DNA from: an uncultured Eubacteriales bacterium
GTDB lineage: Bacteria > Bacillota > Clostridia > Oscillospirales > Oscillospiraceae
Direction: 5' to 3'
Length of the DNA stretch: 16,390 bases
Assembly: GCA_900552725.1 (NCBI GenBank)
Contig: USAT01000036.1
Coordinates: 1-16,390, forward strand
Shown in pieces: positions 12,997 to 16,390 of the stretch. The notes beneath the pieces were generated by a model. It was not told the DNA's origin, did not search any database, and saw only the letters and a list, made by a program, of their open reading frames with translations. A program made the translations under genes and the position numbers. Numbering within the stretch: the first letter of the stretch is position 1; every line of letters begins with the position of its first letter.

Positions 12997-13887
12997 TTAC
13001 TTCACCCAGTCGTTGCGGATGCGCTGCCAGGTGGCGTCGCGCTCGGCGATGATGCGCTCGAGGTCATGGTCGTCCAGGTTGGCGAAGCGGCTCTGCTTCT
13101 TCAGGTAATCCTCCACAGAGGCGAACTCCTTGGGATCACGGTTGACGGTGAACTTGCCGTTCTCGAACTCGGCCAGGTACCACAGACCGCAGTCCACGGC
13201 CTCCTTGCCGATGTCCACGGTCACGTCGGAGGCGGTGCCCCAGCCGGTGGGACAGGGCGCCATCACATGGATGTAGGAGGTGCCGTCGGTGTTCATGGCC
13301 TTCTCCACCTTGGCCAGGTAGTCCTCGGGATAGCCCAGGGAGGCGGTGGCGGCGTAGGGGATGCCGTGGGCGGCCACGATCTCGAACATGCGCTTCTTGC
13401 TGGACTGGCTGCCGTGGATGCGGCTGCCGGAGGGGGTGTTGGTGGTCTTCATGCCGTAGGGGGTCAGGCCGGACTTCTGCACGCCGGTGTTCATGTACGC
13501 CTCGTTGTCGTAGCAGATGAAGATGGCCTTGTCGTTGCGGTCGATCATGCCGGACAGGGCCTGCAGGCCGATGTCGGCGGTGCCGCCGTCACCGGCGAAG
13601 CCCACGACGTGATAGTCCTCCAGGCCCTGGGCCTTGGCGCCCGCCAGGATGCCGCTCATCACGGCGGCAGTACCGGCGAAGGGGGGGATCATGCCGTTGG
13701 TGAACAGGGGCATGTGGGGATAGATGAATGCCACGGTGGACATGCAGTTGGGGGGGATCACCGCGATGGCGCGGTCGCCCAGCACCTTCAGGGCCAGACG
13801 GATGGCCAGCGCCGCGCCGCAGCCGCCGCAGGCCTTATGACCGTAGAAATATTCCTTATTGGTGATCGTCTTTGCGTTAAGCGCCAC
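12997..13887 (-). CDS. porB: 2-oxoacid:ferredoxin oxidoreductase, beta subunit (TPP-binding)
   Basis: The 296-residue catalytic beta subunit of a pyruvate/2-ketoisovalerate-type ferredoxin oxidoreductase. It binds thiamine diphosphate through GDGGTADIG (99-107) and YDNEAYMNTG (126-135). It carries a [4Fe-4S] cluster through C20 and C23 (CGGCG), C48 and C212 (APCPTGW). The complex converts a 2-oxoacid plus CoA to acyl-CoA, CO2 and reduced ferredoxin. The start is GTG at 13887, backed by GGAGG upstream, and overlaps the end of porA by 11 bases, so translation is coupled. The family position alone does not settle pyruvate against a branched-chain or other 2-oxoacid. Confidence 0.93.
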   Translation of the reverse strand: MALNAKTITNKEYFYGHKACGGCGAALAIRLALKVLGDRAIAVIPPNCMSTVAFIYPHMPLFTNGMIPPFAGTAAVMSGILAGAKAQGLEDYHVVGFAGDGGTADIGLQALSGMIDRNDKAIFICYDNEAYMNTGVQKSGLTPYGMKTTNTPSGSRIHGSQSSKKRMFEIVAAHGIPYAATASLGYPEDYLAKVEKAMNTDGTSYIHVMAPCPTGWGTASDVTVDIGKEAVDCGLWYLAEFENGKFTVNRDPKEFASVEDYLKKQSRFANLDDHDLERIIAERDATWQRIRNDWVK

Positions 13888-15061
13888 AAATATCCCTCCT
13901 CAGATTCACAAAGTTGGCTTCGCCAACCTTGGCGCTGCCGTTCAGCAGTTCAGTGTAGATGCCTTCGATGTCGGCCTTGGAGATGCTGCGGCCGCCCAGA
14001 CCGCCCACATAGTTGGCGGCGGGAACGTCCACGGCGGCGCTCTTCAGCGCGGAGCAAACGTCGGTGTAGACAACGCCCTCGAAGCCGAAGCTGATATCCT
14101 TTTCCAGAACGCCCACGAACTTGGCGTTCTTGACGATCTCGGTCACTTCCTTGCTGGGGAAGGGACGCATGCAGCGGATCTTCAGCAGACCCACCTTTTT
14201 GCCCTGCTCACGCAGCGCGTCCACCACGCAGCGGGTGGTTCCGGCCACGCTGCCCAGGGTGATGAGGATGGCCTCGGCGTCGTCGCAGCGATAGGCCTCC
14301 ACCATGCCGCCGTAGCTGCGGCCAAACAGCTTGCCGAACTCGGCGTCGGCCTCGTTGACCTTCTCGGCGGCCTTCAGGGTGGCCTGGTGCTGCTGATAGC
14401 GGAACTCCGTGTTGTACGGAGGGCCTGCGGTGATGCAGGTGCCGCGGGGCGCGTCCAGATCCAGACGGTTTTCAAACTTCTGATAGGGGATGTAGGCGTC
14501 CACCTTGCCCTGCTCGGCCAGGCTCACCAGCTCATAGGTGTGGGTCAGCACGAAGCCGTCCAGGTTCACCATGACAGGCAGCATGACTTCGGGATCCTCG
14601 GCGATCTTATAGGCCTGCAGGATGGTGTCATAGGCCTCCTGGGCGTTCTCGGCATACAGCTGCACCCAGCCGGATTCCAGCTCGGCCAGAGAGTCGCGCT
14701 GGTCGCCGTAGATGTTCCAGGGGGTGGCGATGGAACGGTTGGCGTTCATCATCACGATGGGGAAACGGGAGCCGCTGGCGTAGTGGAGGCCCTCCACCAT
14801 GTACAGCAGGCCCTGGCTGGAGGTAGCGGTAAAGGCGCGTGCGCCCATAGCGCTGGCGCCCAGGCAGGCGGACATGGCGCTGTGCTCAGACTCCACATAC
14901 AGGTATTCGCTCTCCAGAGAGCCGTCCTCCACGAAGTCGCTCAGACGCTCCACCACGATGGTCTGCGGGGTGATGGGATAAGCGGCGATCACATGGGGCT
15001 TTGCCTGGCGCACGGCCAGTGCCACAGCCTCGTCGCCGGAAACAAACAGCTTTCCGCTCAT
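13877..15061 (-). CDS. porA: 2-oxoacid:ferredoxin oxidoreductase, alpha subunit
   Basis: The 394-residue alpha subunit. YPITPQT (28-34) and VESEHSAMSACLGASAMGAR (57-75; E58 is the expected TPP-activating Glu) are family hallmarks, followed by FTATSSQGL and PWNIYGDQRDSL. The C-terminal third holds the domain with RPFPSKEV. It completes the TPP active site with the beta subunit. Its ATG overlaps the porD stop in an ATGA arrangement, so all four subunits are made from one message in the order gamma, delta, alpha, beta. The segment LAELESGW replaces the common LxxRDxGW of pyruvate enzymes, a small hint of a different 2-oxoacid. Confidence 0.93.
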   Translation of the reverse strand: MSGKLFVSGDEAVALAVRQAKPHVIAAYPITPQTIVVERLSDFVEDGSLESEYLYVESEHSAMSACLGASAMGARAFTATSSQGLLYMVEGLHYASGSRFPIVMMNANRSIATPWNIYGDQRDSLAELESGWVQLYAENAQEAYDTILQAYKIAEDPEVMLPVMVNLDGFVLTHTYELVSLAEQGKVDAYIPYQKFENRLDLDAPRGTCITAGPPYNTEFRYQQHQATLKAAEKVNEADAEFGKLFGRSYGGMVEAYRCDDAEAILITLGSVAGTTRCVVDALREQGKKVGLLKIRCMRPFPSKEVTEIVKNAKFVGVLEKDISFGFEGVVYTDVCSALKSAAVDVPAANYVGGLGGRSISKADIEGIYTELLNGSAKVGEANFVNLRRDICGA

Positions 15062-15351
15062 ACTTCAGCCTCCTTGATCATGGTGATAGCGCCCAGCTTG
15101 CAGGCGCGGTTGCACACGCCGCAGCCCTTGCAGTAGTCATAGTCGATCTCCAGCGCGGCGCCGGACTTGTCGATGGCGCCGTCGGGACAGACCAGGAAGC
15201 AGCGCAGGCACTTGACGCATTTCTCGGTGTCGATAACGGGACGGAAGGTACGCATACCGGAGCTGATGTCGTGCAGCTGTCCGGTGGGGAAGGAGGGGCC
15301 AAGAGGCAGCTCCTTCACAACGTAGGTCAAATCAGCCAGAGGTCTTTCCAT
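15058..15351 (-). CDS. porD: 2-oxoacid:ferredoxin oxidoreductase, delta subunit (ferredoxin)
   Basis: A 97-residue ferredoxin-like subunit that passes electrons from the TPP site to free ferredoxin. Two [4Fe-4S] motifs are present: C45-x2-C48-x2-C51-x3-C55-P and C74-x2-C77-x2-C80-x3-C84. The second lacks the usual proline after its last Cys (CKLGA). The first 40 residues are the extension typical of PorD proteins. It directly abuts the porG stop, with no spacer, and overlaps the porA start by 4 bases. Confidence 0.94.
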   Translation of the reverse strand: MERPLADLTYVVKELPLGPSFPTGQLHDISSGMRTFRPVIDTEKCVKCLRCFLVCPDGAIDKSGAALEIDYDYCKGCGVCNRACKLGAITMIKEAEV

Positions 15352-15894
15352 TTACAGCGCCTCCTTTACGATCTCATAGGTCTTGTTCAGCAGCTTCTTG
15401 TTCTTCTCACGCAGCTTGGGCGCCAGCTGGTCGTCGATGGCGGCCTCCACGGCAGGGATGCTGGTGATGCCGGTGGCGGCGATCAGCGCACCCAGCAGGG
15501 GCACGTTGGTGATGGGACGGCCCAGGATCTCCAGCGCCAGACCCGTGGCATCCACGGTGACCACCTGTACGCCGTCAATGGCGAACAGGGCCTTGTCCTT
15601 GGTGGTGTTGATGATGACGGTGGCGCCGGGCTTCAGGCCGTTCTTGACGGGATCGCCGAACAGGGTGTCATCCAGCACCACGGCGCAGTCGCAGGAGACC
15701 ACCTCGCTGCGGTCGGTGATGGCCTTGTCGTCGATACGGGTGAAGGCGAACACCGGTGCGCCGCGGCGCTCCGGGCCGAAGGAGGGAAACGCCAGAGCGT
15801 ATTTTCCCTCGAAAAGCGATACGGCACAGCCCAGCAGTCGTGCCGCGGTGAACGCGCCCAGACCGCCGCGTCCGTGCCAGCGAATTTCTGTCAT
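15352..15894 (-). CDS. porG: 2-oxoacid:ferredoxin oxidoreductase, gamma subunit
   Basis: The 180-residue gamma subunit, first of the four oxidoreductase genes. GRGGLGAFTAARLLG (8-22) and FPSFGPERRGAPVFAFTRI (36-54) are family signatures; the usual form of the first is GRGGQG, so Leu replaces Gln here. This subunit forms the CoA-binding part of the complex. AGGAGGT lies about 7 bases before the ATG. A 275-base gap separates it from etfA upstream, so the oxidoreductase genes may have their own promoter, although none is clear, or may be read through from etfA. Confidence 0.93.
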   Translation of the reverse strand: MTEIRWHGRGGLGAFTAARLLGCAVSLFEGKYALAFPSFGPERRGAPVFAFTRIDDKAITDRSEVVSCDCAVVLDDTLFGDPVKNGLKPGATVIINTTKDKALFAIDGVQVVTVDATGLALEILGRPITNVPLLGALIAATGITSIPAVEAAIDDQLAPKLREKNKKLLNKTYEIVKEAL

Positions 15895-16169
15895 GTGTAT
15901 ACCTCCTCGTTTTTTGATTGTCTTGTTCTGTTCTATTTGCCGCCCTTCCGGGCAATGTCACATAAAAAACCTCTCTTGCGTTGCAGATGCTCCAGACCCG
16001 GAGCAGGCTGAAAGTCACTAAAATTGGTACAGGTAGAGATGAGCAAGCTTTCCATAAATCATGGTTCGCTGAGATGAAAGATGGGATGTATTGGATGTGA
16101 TGTAGGAGGGGCCTGCCCGCGGGTCTTGGAGTGAATCCGCAATGTAAGAAGAGAAGGAAGAAAGCGTTG
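15895..16169. other. Gene-free gap between etfA and porG
   Basis: 275 bases, AT-richer than the flanking genes. No open frame with a ribosome binding site is seen. Only weak hairpins occur: GCTCC/GGAGC (15989-15993 with 16000-16004) and TTGCC/GGCAA (15937-15941 with 15951-15955). There is no strong terminator for etfA and no convincing -35/-10 pair for porG. No T-box, riboswitch or tRNA pattern is recognised. Confidence 0.5.
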
Positions 16170-16390
16170 TTACTTGGCGGCCTTGGCGGCCTTGATGGAC
16201 TCGATCAGCTCGGGGACGACCTTGAACAGGTCGCCGGTGATGCCGTAGTCGGCAACCTCGAAGATGGGAGCGGTCTCGTTCTTGTTGACGGCGATGATGC
16301 ACTCGGAATCCTGCATACCAGCCTTATGCTGGATGGCGCCGGAGATACCCAGAGCAACATAGACCTTGGGATGGACGGTCTTGCCGGTCT
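16170..16390 (-). CDS. etfA: Electron transfer flavoprotein alpha subunit, C-terminal end (partial)
   Basis: Only the last 72 residues lie inside the window; the 5' end continues beyond base 16390. The segment has the highly conserved FAD-binding part of Etf[37 protein letters not shown] and [17 protein letters not shown], ending in an Ala/Lys tail. EtfAB carries electrons between acyl-CoA dehydrogenases and other partners, and in clostridia can bifurcate NADH electrons to crotonyl-CoA and ferredoxin. Finding it just upstream of the acyl-CoA-forming genes suggests that etfB and an acyl-CoA dehydrogenase lie beyond the window edge. Whether it is the bifurcating type cannot be judged from this fragment. 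Confidence 0.94.
   Translation of the reverse strand, partial: TGKTVHPKVYVALGISGAIQHKAGMQDSECIIAVNKNETAPIFEVADYGITGDLFKVVPELIESIKAAKAAK

Noticed and set aside
9488..13108. A 1206-codon open frame on the plus strand
   Set aside because: It runs antisense to proC, the aminotransferase, the dehydratase and the porB end, all of which have clear motifs. Its translation is Gly/His/Val/Leu-rich low-complexity sequence, an effect of codon bias in GC-rich genes.
15895..16169. T-box or riboswitch leader before porG
   Set aside because: No T-box core, no strong terminator/antiterminator pair and no known aptamer pattern could be found.

Overview
The window looks like chromosome from a GC-rich, strictly anaerobic clostridium, most likely a gut member of the Oscillospiraceae (Flavonifractor / Intestinimonas / Oscillibacter-like). 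The reasons are oxygen-sensitive fermentation enzymes ([FeFe] hydrogenase, CoA-dependent 2-oxoacid:ferredoxin oxidoreductase, 4-hydroxybutyryl-CoA dehydratase family protein, ETF), strong GGAGG ribosome binding sites, secreted proteins with clostridial cohesin/dockerin domains, and GC-rich intergenic repeats bounded by CGTAGGGG. The genus is an inference; no rRNA gene is present.

Layout. Bases 1-407 hold no gene, only stacked inverted repeats followed by a good sigma-A-type promoter. Bases 408-3069 (+) are a two-gene operon for secreted proteins: a signal-peptide protein ending in a type I dockerin, then a cohesin-like protein with cysteine-rich repeats and a C-terminal membrane anchor. It ends at a strong terminator (3077-3109). 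Bases 3192-4844 (+) are a single transcription unit with a perfect-consensus promoter, a monomeric [FeFe] hydrogenase resembling group B, and a terminator. Bases 4845-5233 hold only short GC-rich repeats, lying between two terminators with the same stem sequence.

From 16390 down to 5278 every gene is on the minus strand with short gaps or overlaps. In transcription order: etfA (only its last 72 residues are in the window), a four-subunit 2-oxoacid:ferredoxin oxidoreductase (gamma, delta, alpha, beta), a 4-hydroxybutyryl-CoA dehydratase/vinylacetyl-CoA isomerase family enzyme, a class I aminotransferase, a divergent pyrroline-5-carboxylate reductase-like protein, a sodium:neurotransmitter-symporter family transporter with a 29-residue membrane partner, a PpnP-like cupin, a DUF362 protein and the N-terminal half of LarC.

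Taken together, the minus-strand genes suggest amino-acid fermentation: uptake by the Na+ symporter, transamination to a 2-oxoacid, oxidative decarboxylation to an acyl-CoA with reduced ferredoxin, radical dehydration or double-bond isomerisation of the acyl-CoA, and reduction through ETF. Ferredoxin electrons could leave as H2 through the divergently placed hydrogenase. The substrate cannot be read from the sequence. This cluster and the cohesin/dockerin pair are the two most interesting parts of the window.
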